Part shown: positions 38,741-54,255 of the stretch, piece by piece
Layout: each line of letters begins with the position of its first letter
How positions within the stretch are numbered: the first letter of the stretch is position 1
Origin: Synechococcus sp. HK01-R
GTDB taxonomy: Bacteria; Cyanobacteriota; Cyanobacteriia; PCC-6307; Cyanobiaceae
DNA: 64,000 nt
Reading direction: 5' to 3'
Assembly: GCF_014217855.1 (NCBI RefSeq)
Contig: NZ_CP059059.1
Coordinates: forward strand, 806,001 to 870,000
The notes under the pieces: generated by a model
What the model saw: only the letters and a program-made list of their open reading frames with translations
The model's database searches: none
What the model was told of the DNA's origin: nothing
Translations under genes and position numbers: made by a program

Positions 38741-38982
38741 GCTCGCGCATCCGATCCTTGGGCCATGTGTGGCTGTCGCTGGCGGCGCCTCTGTTGGTGT
38801 TGCTGGGGTTGGTGGCGCTGTTCCTGCGCCAGGGGCAAGACCGCCTGCAGGCCCTGCCTGCGATTGTGGTGGGCATCACCCTGGTGACCAGCGCCCTGGT
38901 GGGCCGTCGACGCCGGCGTCAGCGCCTGTTGATGGCTCTGCGCAGCACCCGGGCCGAACGCCCATCCCAGGAGCGCGACTGA
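38737..38982 (+). CDS. Small membrane protein, DUF3188-like
   Basis: An 81-residue protein with two membrane segments ('WLSLAAPLLVLLGLVALFL' and 'LPAIVVGITLVTSALVG') followed by an Arg-rich tail ('RRRRRQRLLMALRS'). Size, topology and position after the M20 gene match a short conserved picocyanobacterial family I recall as DUF3188. The start is GTG 38737, overlapping the previous stop (GTGA), and the stop overlaps the HEAT-repeat gene by one base. Confidence 0.6.
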   Translation: MSSRIRSLGHVWLSLAAPLLVLLGLVALFLRQGQDRLQALPAIVVGITLVTSALVGRRRRRQRLLMALRSTRAERPSQERD

Positions 38983-39614
38983 TGGCTGCCCAACCCGACG
39001 ACCGACCCTGCCCCGATGCGGCAACCCTGCGCGAGGCGATTGCCTCCGGTGACCCGATGCGGGCCATGCCCGCCTTGGCGACTCTGAGGGAGTTCCCCGA
39101 GGATCAGACCGAGACCGTGGTGGTGCCGCTGTTGCTGCTTGGCGCAGAGCAGGAGGCCTTTCTGGTGCGCTCGCTCAGCTGCAGCGGCCTGGGGGTTCGC
39201 CGCAGCGAGGCGGGCTGGGCGCTGCTCGAGCGGCTGCTGCGGAACGACGAGGACGCGAATGTGCGCGCGGAAGCGGCCAATTCCCTCGCCAGCTACGGCG
39301 TGGAGCGGGCCTGGCCCCTGCTGCGGGACAGCTTTGCTGCCGACAACGCCTGGCTCGTGCGTTGCAGCATCCTCTCGGCCCTGGCGGAGCAGCCTGGGAT
39401 TGATCCCGCCTGGTTGCTCGAGCTCGGCCAGCTGGCGATCGAGGATGGCGACGGCACCGTGCGGGTGGGCGGCGCTGAGATCCTGGGCCGGCTGGTGCGG
39501 GAGCAAGCCGCCGATGACGTTGGCAGCCAGGCCCGGGCCCTGCTCCAACCGCTGCAGCAGGACACGGATCACCGGGTGGTGGCAGCGGCCCTGAATGGCC
39601 TGCAGGGGGGCTGA
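38982..39614 (+). CDS. HEAT-repeat protein
   Basis: A 210-residue helical-repeat protein with at least three HEAT-like units: 'VRRSEAGWALLERLLRNDED', 'ANVRAEAANSLASYGVERAW' and 'TVRVGGAEILGRLVREQAAD'. Cyanobacterial relatives include phycobilin lyase-like (PBS lyase HEAT) proteins, but no lyase-specific residue was recognised. ATG 38982 overlaps the previous stop. It is the last gene before the TPP riboswitch; the 38 bases between show no clear terminator. Confidence 0.75.
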   Translation: MAAQPDDRPCPDAATLREAIASGDPMRAMPALATLREFPEDQTETVVVPLLLLGAEQEAFLVRSLSCSGLGVRRSEAGWALLERLLRNDEDANVRAEAANSLASYGVERAWPLLRDSFAADNAWLVRCSILSALAEQPGIDPAWLLELGQLAIEDGDGTVRVGGAEILGRLVREQAADDVGSQARALLQPLQQDTDHRVVAAALNGLQGG

Positions 39615-39652
39615 GCACCCCTTTGACGCGACTCTTGCTACCGTTCCGGCAC

Positions 39653-41198
<1,546 letters not shown>

Positions 41199-43205
41199 TC
41201 ACAGCTTTTTGATTGCTTTAGGGGTCTGAGAGGCAAAGATCCCTGTTTTTTTGTCGACTATCCAGATGTAGGACATTCCTTCGTTGGTGTTGCTGTCAGT
41301 TATCTCCAGGCGGTTGCCACGCTTTGCAATGTGTGTGATTTGATAATCACCACGTTCAGCGGGGATTGGCTTGCCGTCCCGGATGAGTAATATCCAGGCA
41401 CTCCAGTCGCCATCGCGAGACCTGGAGCGAACGTAAAGCCGATCATTTCCATCTTTTCCAGCCTCAATCCCTGTCGCCGCATAAATGGTCTGATCGGGTT
41501 CGCTTTTGGCCCCGAGTTCTGAGGGGATGCCCTGGTGATCGTTGATTGTTCGGACCTTGGCTTCTTGTCGTGAGGCGTCGTAGTTCACGATGCAACGTTT
41601 TTGTCCTTTGCCATGGGCAGGTTTCAGCCGGTGGTGTTGTTCCGGCTTGCTCAGGGCCAGCCATGAATAGGCACCGATACCAGAGGGTTCTGTGTAAGGC
41701 CAGTCGGTCTTGGGGAAGTGACCGCTGTAGCCATTCAGCGTTGGAATTCCAGTGCGTCTCTGGGCATGCATGGCCATCACCTGGGCTCGCCATGGCGGTT
41801 GTTCGCTCCACTCGTACCAGAACAGATCACAGTTGCTGGAGCTCAAGGCAGTAGTGATGGCGTTGTTTTCCTGCCGCCAGGTCTTGAGCGAAAAGGAGGG
41901 CTGACCCTTTGGCCAGATCCCAACAAAGCTTCCCATCAGTGCCAGTAGTGCTGCGATGGGCTCCCAACGTTGAACCCCTGATCGCTGCCAATGCGTGGCG
42001 GCGAGGGCGATTGCCGGAGCCGCATACAGCACGATCACCATGGCTACGCGGCTGGAGGCGCGCACGGAGCTGGCACCTGGCAGCAGTTTGCTGATGATGA
42101 TCCAGAGGCTGAATCCCTTGAAGGAGAGGCTCAATATCACCATGGCCCCGATGGCAATTAACCAGATCCGTAGGGGGTTCGGGCTGGCTTTTCTTTGAGC
42201 GATCGCTGTCAGTAGGACAGCTGCGAACAAGATCAGCAGGCTCCAGCCTGGAAACAGTTCCTGCTCAGCGCCATAAACCCAGTTTGGATTTGTATTGGCC
42301 GCGGTCAATGGTGGCTGGAGGAGCCATTGATCACTCCCGAACAGCCAGCTCCCAATCTTGGGGAGATTATTAATGATTTCTCCAATGTCCCTTTTCCCAA
42401 AGGTCTTCAGTGTTTGCAAGTAGGGGAGGTAAATCGTTGCGTTGAGACCAATGCAGGCAAGCAGTAGTGTTGTATGAATCCCTAGCCGTTGTCCGTGCTT
42501 CAGCCTGAACCGGTGTTGATGAAAACGCTTTAAGAGGTGAATGGCGCTAGCAATTAAGACGCCATAACAGGCATAAACAAAGATGTAGATATTGAAGAAG
42601 CCATTGGCCAGAAGCCAGGAGCCCAACAGAAGCCAGTCACTGATCGTGAAATCGACTGGTGGTTCCTGGATCAATCGATGGCAGAGCCAGAGAATTGGGC
42701 CGATCAGAAAGAGGCTGAGCAGCTGGGGATGACCTAACTGTTGGGTGATAACAGGGCTGAAACTGGTGACGAGTGCCGCAATGCTGATCCAGACGGGTTG
42801 GGTCTCTGGAGCAATGCGTTTGGCGGTATGGCGGATGGCTACGAAGTTCAGCCACAGGGTCGTGGTAATCCATCCCACATAGCTTTGAAAAGGATCGCAG
42901 AATGAACGGAAGGTTCCGTAGATCACGCTGGGACCGAGTAAATGATCACTCCAGGCAAGAGTGTCTTGAATCGGCCAAAAAAAGTCTGGCGACCAAAAGT
43001 GCGCTGATTTAAAAATTTGAAAATCAATGAAATGCCTGTAGGCGTGTTCTAGGAAATACAGGTTGAGGAGCGTGTCGCCTGGGTCTGTCGGAAATTGTGC
43101 GAGGCCACTGGATAGGGTCGGCCAGAGCGTCATGGCGATTGCCAGAGCTGGAACCGCTAGCCAGTGGAACAACAGATGAGACGCGCTCTTGAATCTCAAA
43201 GGCAT
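41199..43205 (-). CDS. Multispanning membrane protein, GT-C glycosyltransferase-like
   Basis: A 668-residue protein with about ten membrane helices in the first 430 residues and a soluble, probably periplasmic C-terminal domain of about 230 residues. The first loop carries an acidic D-x2-D motif (Asp41, Asp44 in '[20 protein letters not shown]'), the pattern of lipid-linked sugar GT-C transferases. I do not recognise a named family. Base composition is clearly lower in GC than thiC or tkt. It overlaps the UXS gene by 10 bases and is the last gene of the operon. A non-enzymatic membrane protein remains possible. Confidence 0.7.
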   Translation of the reverse strand: MPLRFKSASHLLFHWLAVPALAIAMTLWPTLSSGLAQFPTDPGDTLLNLYFLEHAYRHFIDFQIFKSAHFWSPDFFWPIQDTLAWSDHLLGPSVIYGTFRSFCDPFQSYVGWITTTLWLNFVAIRHTAKRIAPETQPVWISIAALVTSFSPVITQQLGHPQLLSLFLIGPILWLCHRLIQEPPVDFTISDWLLLGSWLLANGFFNIYIFVYACYGVLIASAIHLLKRFHQHRFRLKHGQRLGIHTTLLLACIGLNATIYLPYLQTLKTFGKRDIGEIINNLPKIGSWLFGSDQWLLQPPLTAANTNPNWVYGAEQELFPGWSLLILFAAVLLTAIAQRKASPNPLRIWLIAIGAMVILSLSFKGFSLWIIISKLLPGASSVRASSRVAMVIVLYAAPAIALAATHWQRSGVQRWEPIAALLALMGSFVGIWPKGQPSFSLKTWRQENNAITTALSSSNCDLFWYEWSEQPPWRAQVMAMHAQRRTGIPTLNGYSGHFPKTDWPYTEPSGIGAYSWLALSKPEQHHRLKPAHGKGQKRCIVNYDASRQEAKVRTINDHQGIPSELGAKSEPDQTIYAATGIEAGKDGNDRLYVRSRSRDGDWSAWILLIRDGKPIPAERGDYQITHIAKRGNRLEITDSNTNEGMSYIWIVDKKTGIFASQTPKAIKKL

Positions 43206-44128
43206 TCCCTGAACCAGGCAATCGTGGGGTCCAGACCCTGTGGAAGCGAGATCTTAGGTTCCCATCCCAGCTCCTGTCTGGCGAGATCAATGATCGGCTG
43301 GCGTTGGAGTGGATCGTCTTGGGGGAGCGGTTTTGTGATCAGTTCGAGCTTAGGATTGATGCGATCGCGCACCAGTTCAGCCAGCTGGCGGATGGTGAAC
43401 TCACCCGGATTGCCGATATTGATGGGGCCTGTGTGGTTGCCGTTCATCAGGCGGATCATGCCTTCAATCAGATCATCCACATAGCAGAAGGAGCGGGTCT
43501 GGCTGCCATCGCCGTAGAGAGTGAGAGCTTGTCCTTGCAGTGCTTGCATGATGAAGTTGCTCACTACCCGTCCGTCGTCGGGCAGCATGCGCGGCCCGTA
43601 AGTATTGAAAATGCGCATGACGCGAATTTCAGTGCCATGCATGCGCTGATAATCGAAGCAAAGGGTTTCGGCGATGCGCTTGCCTTCGTCGTAGCAGCTG
43701 CGGATCCCGATCGTGTTCACGCAACCTCGATAGCTTTCGGGTTGCGGGTGCACCTCTGGATCGCCATACACCTCACTGGTGCTCGCTAAAAGTAGGCGTG
43801 CACCCACGCGCCGCGCCAGGCCGAGCATGTTGTAGGTGCCTAGAAAACTGGTTTTGGCCGTTTTGATCGGATTAAATTGATAGTGAACCGGCGAAGCTGG
43901 GCAAGCTAGATGCCAGATGCGGTCGACTTCCAGTCGGATTGGTTCCGTTACGTCATGGCGGATCAGTTCAAAGCGAGGATGGCTGATCCACTGGGAGATA
44001 TTGGTTTTGCGTCCAGTGAAATAGTTGTCGAGGCAGATCACCTCTTCCCCGGCTTGCATGAGCCGGTCGGTTAGGTGAGAGCCGAGGAAGCCCGCGCCGC
44101 CTGTGATCAGATTGCGTGTAATTCGCAT
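43196..44128 (-). CDS. UDP-glucuronate decarboxylase (UDP-xylose synthase) type SDR
   Basis: Extended SDR that decarboxylates UDP-glucuronate to UDP-xylose. The 310-residue protein has the NAD motif '[17 protein letters not shown]', '[18 protein letters not shown]', '[19 protein letters not shown]', '[16 protein letters not shown]' and the catalytic Y-x3-K in '[13 protein letters not shown]'. '[12 protein letters not shown]' and 'YFTGRK' are typical of UXS rather than of 4-epimerases. It probably supplies the sugar used by the neighbouring glycosyltransferases. It follows the GT2 gene by 7 bases. Confidence 0.9.
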   Translation of the reverse strand: MRITRNLITGGAGFLGSHLTDRLMQAGEEVICLDNYFTGRKTNISQWISHPRFELIRHDVTEPIRLEVDRIWHLACPASPVHYQFNPIKTAKTSFLGTYNMLGLARRVGARLLLASTSEVYGDPEVHPQPESYRGCVNTIGIRSCYDEGKRIAETLCFDYQRMHGTEIRVMRIFNTYGPRMLPDDGRVVSNFIMQALQGQALTLYGDGSQTRSFCYVDDLIEGMIRLMNGNHTGPINIGNPGEFTIRQLAELVRDRINPKLELITKPLPQDDPLQRQPIIDLARQELGWEPKISLPQGLDPTIAWFRECL

Positions 44129-44135
44129 GATGCGC

Positions 44136-44828
44136 CTAGCGTTGGGCCCAAAGATTGTATTTCAGGATGCAGTAGATCGCGCGGAATCCATCTCTCCAGC
44201 CGATTTTCTTGCCTTCATCGTAGGTGCGGCCGTAGTAGGAGATGCCCACTTCATAGATGCGAAGATTCATTTTTGAGATTTTGGCTGTCACTTCTGGCTC
44301 AAAGCCGAACCTATTTTCGCAGATGTTGATTGCTTGAATCACCTCGCGCCTGAATGCCTTGTAACAGGTCTCCATGTCTGAAAGGTTCAGATCTGTGAAG
44401 AAATTGCTCATCAGGGTGAGCACGCCATTGCCGACCCTGTGCCAGAAATACACAACCCTGTGTGGTCTGCCACTTTGAAAGCGACTGCCGAAGACAACAT
44501 CAGCTTTGCCATCCACAATCGGTTGAATGACAATTGGGAACTCCTGGGGATCGTATTCAAGATCCGCATCCTGAACGATGCAGATATCCCCGGTGGCCTT
44601 CTGGAAGCCTGTTCTTAATGCTGCTCCCTTCCCTTGGTTCTTGTCGTGGAAGACCACGCTGATTTCATGGTCTTTGATTGTTGCGAGGATATCCCGTGTT
44701 CCATCGCTGGAGCCATCATCAACGATGATAATTTCTCGATCGCTTATCGGCGCCTTTTTGACGGCTTCAATCAGTGAAATGATCGTGGCTGCTTCGTTGT
44801 AGCAGGGAATAATAATGCTGAGCTTCAT
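44136..44828 (-). CDS. GT2 glycosyltransferase (polyprenyl-phosphate sugar synthase-like)
   Basis: A 230-residue GT-A enzyme like dolichyl-phosphate mannose synthase. It has '[20 protein letters not shown]', '[12 protein letters not shown]', '[19 protein letters not shown]', the metal motif in '[11 protein letters not shown]' and '[15 protein letters not shown]'. There are no membrane helices after the catalytic domain. It starts at the stop of gtrA (TAATG), which supports a GtrB-like role loading a sugar on undecaprenyl phosphate. The sugar is not known; xylose is suggested by the neighbour. Confidence 0.9.
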   Translation of the reverse strand: MKLSIIIPCYNEAATIISLIEAVKKAPISDREIIIVDDGSSDGTRDILATIKDHEISVVFHDKNQGKGAALRTGFQKATGDICIVQDADLEYDPQEFPIVIQPIVDGKADVVFGSRFQSGRPHRVVYFWHRVGNGVLTLMSNFFTDLNLSDMETCYKAFRREVIQAINICENRFGFEPEVTAKISKMNLRIYEVGISYYGRTYDEGKKIGWRDGFRAIYCILKYNLWAQR

Positions 44829-45322
44829 TATTTAAATACCCAATATTTTTGTGCGCCGTACGATAGCACGGCTAGGCATGGTATTAGTGCTGCAGCTGCA
44901 ATATTTTTGCTGAAACCTAGTGTGGTGCCGATGTCAATCCCCGCAGTGTTGAGTAGCCACATGGTTGTCATCAGAGCCAGGTAGCGGAGGATTGGCTGAT
45001 GGTTGCGCAATCCTTTGGCTTGGAACACGACTTTGCCGTAAATCGTGTAGCCAAAGCCCGTGTTAATGGCTTGGCTGATCAATGTGGCCGCGAGCACACT
45101 CACGCTGTTGCTCGCTAGAAGCATTTGCAGCACAAGGTTGGTGACGAGGACATTGCAGAGTCCTGCTGCGCCGAAGCGTCGTTTCTGTCCGCGACGCTTG
45201 CCGCGGGTTGGTACCTGATCTGTTGCTTCGGCAGCATCAGTCAAAACCCCCCGGTGCCCTGAGGCAGCGGGGGGCGATGGGATTGCTTGATCAGCCTGTG
45301 AGTTCTCTGAATTCACAGACAT
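44828..45322 (-). CDS. GtrA family membrane protein
   Basis: A 164-residue protein: about 60 hydrophilic residues, then four membrane helices ('[20 protein letters not shown]', '[20 protein letters not shown]', '[19 protein letters not shown]', '[20 protein letters not shown]'). '[14 protein letters not shown]' and the terminal 'YWVFK' are GtrA signatures. GtrA proteins are thought to flip polyprenyl-phosphate sugars across the membrane. ATG 45322 lies 4 bases after tkt on the same strand; a longer frame upstream is antisense-like within tkt. Confidence 0.85.
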   Translation of the reverse strand: MSVNSENSQADQAIPSPPAASGHRGVLTDAAEATDQVPTRGKRRGQKRRFGAAGLCNVLVTNLVLQMLLASNSVSVLAATLISQAINTGFGYTIYGKVVFQAKGLRNHQPILRYLALMTTMWLLNTAGIDIGTTLGFSKNIAAAALIPCLAVLSYGAQKYWVFK

Positions 45323-45326
45323 TAAG

Positions 45327-47336
<2,010 letters not shown>

Positions 47337-47377
47337 GGCGTGTTGACGGGATACTGGGACAGGAACGCAGGGCTGAA

Positions 47378-48625
47378 TCAGCCGATGCGACGGAAGGCAA
47401 GGCAGACGTTGTGGCCGCCGAAGCCGAAGGAGTTGGAGAGCACCGCATCCAGTGTGGCTTCACGGGCGGTGTTCGGTACGACATCCAGATCACAGTCGGG
47501 ATCCGGGTTGGCGTAGTTAATTGTGGGGGGAACAACCCCATGGCGGATCGCGAGCACGCTGGCCACCGCTTCGATGCCGCCGGAACCGCCGAGCAGGTGG
47601 CCGGTCATCGATTTGGTGGAGCTCACGGGAATCTGCAGGGCACGGGCGCCGAGGGCGCTCTTGATCGCCGCAGTTTCGTTGCTGTCATTGGCGGGGGTGC
47701 TGGTGCCGTGGGCGTTGACGTAGCCAACGCTCTCGGGGGCCAGCCCTGCATCAGCCAGGGCGAGTTTGATGGCGGCAGCTCCACCGACACCGCCCGGGGT
47801 GGGGGCGGTGATGTGGTGGGCATCGCAGGTGGTGCCATACCCCACCAGTTCCGCCAGCACCGTGGCCCCCCGGGCTTGCGCGTGGGCCAGGGTTTCGAGA
47901 ACGAGAATGCCCGCGCCTTCACCGATCACAAAGCCATCCCGCTCCCGGTCAAAGGGACGACTGGCGGTGGCCGGGTCGTCGTTGCGGAAGGACAGGGCTT
48001 TGGCGCTGGCGAAACCGGCAACACCCAGAGGAGTGATCGCCGATTCAGCGCCACCGCAGATCATGGCGTCGGCTTTGCCGAGCTGCAGGATGCGGAAGGC
48101 ATCTCCGATCGCGTTGGATCCAGCTGCGCAAGCGGTGGCGACAGCGGAACTGGGCCCCTTGGCGCCGAGGGCGATCGCCGCCAGGCCTGTGGCCATGTTG
48201 GGGATCATCATCGGCACCGTGAAAGGGCTCACACGGCCTGGGCCCTTGTCAGCCAGCACGTGGGCCTGGGTCTCCATGGTCAGCAGGCCGCCGACGCCCG
48301 AACCGATGCTGATACCGATGCGCTCGGCGTTCGATGCGTTGATCTCGAGACCGGCATCAGCTAGCGCCTGCTTGGCGGCGACAACGCCGAACTTGCAAAA
48401 CCTGTCCCAGCGCTTCGCCTCCTTGGCTTCGAGGTAACCGCTGGGGTCGAAGTCCTTGACCTCGGCTGCGAAGCGGCAGGCGTGGGCGCTGGCGTCGAAC
48501 AGGGTGATCGGCGCCACACCGTTCTTGCCGGAGGTCAGACCGGTCCAATAGTCGGCAACGGTGTTGCCGATCGGTGTCACCGCGCCGAGGCCGGTGACCA
48601 CGACGCGTTGGAGACCCTCCACCAT
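47378..48625 (-). CDS. fabF: 3-oxoacyl-ACP synthase II
   Basis: Condensing enzyme of fatty-acid elongation, 415 residues. The Cys-His-His triad is in '[19 protein letters not shown]' (Cys), '[17 protein letters not shown]' (His) and '[17 protein letters not shown]' (His). The N-terminal '[20 protein letters not shown]' is canonical. It lies 9 bases after acpP, the usual order. Confidence 0.97.
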   Translation of the reverse strand: MVEGLQRVVVTGLGAVTPIGNTVADYWTGLTSGKNGVAPITLFDASAHACRFAAEVKDFDPSGYLEAKEAKRWDRFCKFGVVAAKQALADAGLEINASNAERIGISIGSGVGGLLTMETQAHVLADKGPGRVSPFTVPMMIPNMATGLAAIALGAKGPSSAVATACAAGSNAIGDAFRILQLGKADAMICGGAESAITPLGVAGFASAKALSFRNDDPATASRPFDRERDGFVIGEGAGILVLETLAHAQARGATVLAELVGYGTTCDAHHITAPTPGGVGGAAAIKLALADAGLAPESVGYVNAHGTSTPANDSNETAAIKSALGARALQIPVSSTKSMTGHLLGGSGGIEAVASVLAIRHGVVPPTINYANPDPDCDLDVVPNTAREATLDAVLSNSFGFGGHNVCLAFRRIG

Positions 48626-48634
48626 CCGGAAACC

Positions 48635-48877
48635 TCAGGCCTGCTTGTCTTCGATGTACTTGACGGCGTCGCCGACGGTGGTGATCCCTTCAGCAGCCTC
48701 ATCGGGAATTTCGATGTCGAAGGCTTCTTCCAGGGCCATCACCAGCTCGACGGTATCGAGGGAGTCGGCGCCGAGATCGTTTTGAAAGTTGGATTCCGGC
48801 TTCACGTCGCCGGCATCAACGCTGAGTTGCTCCGCCACGATCGAACGGACTTTTTCGAGGATCGCTTCCTGGGACAT
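48635..48877 (-). CDS. acpP: Acyl carrier protein
   Basis: An 80-residue acidic four-helix carrier for fatty-acid synthesis. The phosphopantetheine Ser is in '[19 protein letters not shown]'. The start is ATG 48877 ('[18 protein letters not shown]'); an upstream extension to 48931 is not family-like. First gene of the acpP-fabF-tkt series and divergent from psaC. Confidence 0.98.
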   Translation of the reverse strand: MSQEAILEKVRSIVAEQLSVDAGDVKPESNFQNDLGADSLDTVELVMALEEAFDIEIPDEAAEGITTVGDAVKYIEDKQA

Positions 48878-48932
48878 GGCCGTGAAGACGGGACGACGCA
48901 TCCTACGGGCTGGGCAAGCGGTCGTTAACAAC

Positions 48933-49261
<329 letters not shown>

Positions 49262-49286
49262 TTTGAGCCTCTCCGGCCATAAGCTC

Positions 49287-49312
49287 AGCCCGGCAATCGC
49301 CGGGCTTTTTTT
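49287..49312 (+). terminator. Intrinsic terminator of psaC, next to the glmS start
   Basis: agcccggc (49287-49294) and gccgggct (49299-49306) form a perfect 8-bp stem with an aatc loop, followed by a T-run to 49312. The glmS ATG begins at 49315, so the terminator ends two bases before the start codon and occupies the normal place of its leader. Confidence 0.92.
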
Positions 49313-49314
49313 AT

Positions 49315-51187
<1,873 letters not shown>

Positions 51188-51201
<14 letters not shown>

Positions 51202-52645
51202 TCGCAGCCGCATCGCTGCGGCCATACAGATCATCGAAGCGGACGATGTCGTCTTCGCCGAGGTAAGCACCGCTCTGCACCTCGATCATCTCGACGGGGA
51301 TGCGGCCCGGGTTGCTGAGCCGGTGTTTGCAGCCCAGGGGGATGTAGGTGCTCTGGTTTTCGCCGATCAGCTGCTGTTCGCCATCCCGTTCCACAAGGGC
51401 CGTGCCCTTCACCACAATCCAGTGCTCGGCTCGGTGGTGGTGCATTTGCAGGGAGAGGCTGGCGCCTGGTTTCACGGAGATCCGTTTCACCTGCCAGCGA
51501 TGGTCTTCGACCACGCCGGTGTAAGAGCCCCAGGGGCGATAGATCCTGCGGTGGGCCTTGCCCTCAGGGCTGCCGTCGGCCTCCAGCTGCTTCACGATCG
51601 TTTTCACGTTCTGCGCTTGGCTGCGATCGGCGATCAGCACAGCATCATCGGTTTCGACCACCACCAGGTTCTCCACCCCCAGCCCCACTACGAGTCGGTG
51701 TTCGCTGCGCAGGTAGCAGTTGCGGCTGCCCTCGCTGATCACCCGGCCGCGCAGCACGTTGCCGTTGTCATCGCGATCGGCGGTGTCCCACAGGGCACTC
51801 CAGCTGCCCACATCACTCCAGCCCGCCGCCAGGGGCAGCACAGACCCAAGCGCTGTTTTCTCCATCACCGCCACATCGATCGCCACATTCGGGCACTTGG
51901 CGAAGGCTTCCCGCTCCAAACGCAGGAAATCCAGATCGGCCACGTCCTGCTCCAGGGCGGCGCGGCAGCAGCTCACCACCTCCGGGGCCAGTCGCTCCAG
52001 TTCAGCCAGCATGGCGCTGGCTTTGAACAGGAACATGCCGCTGTTCCAGGTGAAGCGGCCACTGGTCAGGAACTGCTCAGCCGTGGCGCGGTCGGGCTTC
52101 TCCACAAAGCGGGCGATCGGCACGGGGGTGAGGGCCCCAGGCTGCAGCGGTTCGGACGCTTCGATGTAGCCGTAGCCCGTCTCCGGTGCGGTGGGAACGA
52201 TCCCGAATGTCACCAGTCGCCCGGCTTCGGCGGCGCTGCGTCCGGCTTCGATCGCCGTGCGGAAGTGGGCGGCGTCGCGAATGACGTGGTCGGCTGCCAG
52301 CACCAGGAGCAGGGGGTCATCGCCGCGGGCTGTGGCCTGCAGGGCAGCGACCGCGACGGCTGGAGCGGTGTTACGGCCCATGGGCTCCAGCAGGATCGCG
52401 CCCGGTTCCACGTCGATCTGACGCATCTGCTCGGCCACGATGAAGCGATGGTCGTCGTTGCAGATCAGTAACGGCGCTCCCAGACCTGTCAGGCCCTCCA
52501 GCCGTTGCTGGGTCTGTTGCAGCAGCGTTTCATCGCCCTGGCCCCCCAGGGGCCAGTACTGCTTGGGATAGCTGGCGCGGGAGAGCGGCCAGAGGCGGGT
52601 GCCCGTGCCGCCGCAGAGGATCACCGGGATCAGAGGGGTGGTCAC
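51188..52645 (-). CDS. manC: Mannose-1-phosphate guanylyltransferase / mannose-6-phosphate isomerase
   Basis: Bifunctional type II enzyme supplying GDP-mannose. The 485-residue protein has the pyrophosphorylase motif 'LCGGTGTRLWPLSRASYPKQ', 'AADHVIRD' and 'FVEKPDRATAEQF', then the cupin isomerase domain with metal ligands in 'SLQMHHHRAEHWIVVKGTA' and 'YIPLGCKHRLSNPG'. GDP-mannose may feed the glycans made by the glycosyltransferases elsewhere in the window. Convergent with glmS; upstream lies rimM, 71 bases away. Confidence 0.95.
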
Positions 52646-52716
52646 CGTTCGCTCGACCGTGATTGGCGCCAGTGTCGCGCAGGGCCCCAGGACCTGTCAG
52701 CTTTTTGAGTCGGTGT

Positions 52717-53247
52717 CTAGAGCTCCAGGAGCCCGGGGGGAGGAGTCAGCAGCAGCCAGCCCTCCTCCAGGTGCACCTCTGGAACGATCGTCTCCACGAA
52801 GGGGATCAACACCCGGCGCCCTCCATCGCTGCGCTCCACCTCCAGCAGGTCATTGCCACCGCTGATCAGGTCGGTGACGCTGCCGATCGCTTCAGCATCG
52901 GCCTGGAGTCGCACCTCGAGGCCCACCAGATCGAGGAGGTGAAACTCGCCATCGGCGAGGGCGGGGCGGTCATCGGCGCGCACCAGCAGGGTCTGGCCCA
53001 CCAGGGCTTCGGCGGCGCTGCGGTCGTTGACCCCCTCGAAGCGCACCACGAACAGCTGTTTACCGGGGAGCTGTCGACCGCTGCTCAGCTCCACGGCGCG
53101 GGGCACGCCGCCACGGGCCTGCAGCCAGCGCGTGCCAGGCGTGGTGAAGCGCTCCGGGAACTCACTGGCGGGATTGACGCGCAGCTCGCCGCGGAGCCCC
53201 TGGGCCCCCACCACGGTTCCCACCGCCAACCAGTCATTGCTGTTCAT
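52717..53247 (-). CDS. rimM: 16S rRNA processing protein
   Basis: Assembly factor for the 30S head, binding S19. The 176-residue protein has the N-terminal domain '[20 protein letters not shown]' and '[20 protein letters not shown]', then a PRC-barrel ('[20 protein letters not shown]', '[20 protein letters not shown]'). Divergent from ndhS by 51 bases. The usual rpsP and trmD neighbours are absent. Confidence 0.95.
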   Translation of the reverse strand: MNSNDWLAVGTVVGAQGLRGELRVNPASEFPERFTTPGTRWLQARGGVPRAVELSSGRQLPGKQLFVVRFEGVNDRSAAEALVGQTLLVRADDRPALADGEFHLLDLVGLEVRLQADAEAIGSVTDLISGGNDLLEVERSDGGRRVLIPFVETIVPEVHLEEGWLLLTPPPGLLEL

Positions 53248-53298
53248 CTGCTCATCATCTCGCCACGCGATACTGGGTAACGATTGCTGACCGCATCC

Positions 53299-53481
53299 AT
53301 GGCCTCCACCGCTCCGATCCTGCCCGGTGCCACGGTGAAGGTGGTGGATCCCCGTTCGATCTACAACGGGTACATCGGGTTTGTGCAGCGGATCAGCGGG
53401 GATCGGGCGGCGGTGCTGTTTGAAGGGGGTAACTGGGACAAGCTCGTGACCCTGCGCCTCAGGGATCTGAGCGCCGCCTGA
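53299..53481 (+). CDS. ndhS: NDH-1 subunit NdhS
   Basis: Small SH3-like subunit on the ferredoxin-binding side of the photosynthetic NDH-1 complex. The 60-residue core '[20 protein letters not shown]' and '[20 protein letters not shown]' matches the cyanobacterial NdhS (DUF3252) family. ATG 53299 is preferred over the TTG at 53284, which would add five residues. It is followed after 5 bases by the broken ion-channel gene. Confidence 0.82.
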   Translation: MASTAPILPGATVKVVDPRSIYNGYIGFVQRISGDRAAVLFEGGNWDKLVTLRLRDLSAA

Positions 53482-53486
53482 GGGTG

Positions 53487-54255
53487 ATGTGGGATGCGTC
53501 CGGACGCCTCTACAACCTGATCATCTTCGGCACGATCCTGGTGAGTATGGCGGGGCTGATGGTCGAGCCCCATCCGCTTCATCTCGCTGCTGATGATGCG
53601 GTGCCGGCCTGGGTGCACAGCCTTGAGCGGGCCTGCCTGCTGGTGTTCATCGCCGATTTTCTTCTCCACCTCTGTCACGCCCCAACCGCTGGCCTATCTG
53701 CGCAGCTTCTACGGCCTGATCGACCTCTCGGCGGTGCTGTTCTTTTTTGTGCCCCGGATCAGCAGTGACCTGATCCTCTGGATCTTCAAGTTCGTGCGGG
53801 TGCTGCGGGTGTTCAAGTTGCTGCGCTTTCTCGATGAGGCTCAGTTGCTCGGCAACGCTCTGCGCGCCAGTGCCCGCCACATCGGTGTGTTCCTGTTCTT
53901 TGTGGTGATGACCCAGGTGGTGCTGGGTTACGTGATGGTGGTGATTGAAAGCGGGCACCCCCAGACGCAGTTCCAGACCATGGGGCACGGCGTGTAGTGG
54001 GCAATCGTCACCATGACCACCGTGGGCTACGGCGATGTGGTGCCCCAGACGGTGCTCGGTCGCTTGTTAGCGGCGGTGGTGATGGTGCTCGGCTTCGGGA
54101 TCATTGCCATCCCCACCGGCATCGTCACGGTGGAGATCATCAATCAAGCTCGGCAGGATCAATGCTCCTGTGGGGACTGCGGCCGCACCGGTCACCGCCA
54201 CCGGGCCGCCCACTGCGATCAGTGCGGGGCGGTGTTGCCTTTGGGCCGTTCCTGA
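53487..54255 (+). pseudogene. Voltage-gated-type ion channel, broken by a frameshift and a stop
   Basis: Remnant of a six-helix potassium channel. The first frame encodes S1-S2 ('[20 protein letters not shown]', 'LERACLLVFIADFLLHLC'). One extra base in the C-run 53680-53683 moves the sequence to a second frame, which continues with 'LAYLRSFYGLIDLSAVLFFF' and an Arg-rich S4 ('FKFVRVLRVFKLLRFLD'). A TAG at 53995-53997 then stands where related channels have Tyr of 'YWAIVTMTTVGYGD'. The selectivity filter TVGYGD and a C-terminal zinc-ribbon-like tail ('CSCGDCGRTGH', 'HCDQCGAVLP') are intact after it. The end overlaps rnc by 37 bases. Confidence 0.85.
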
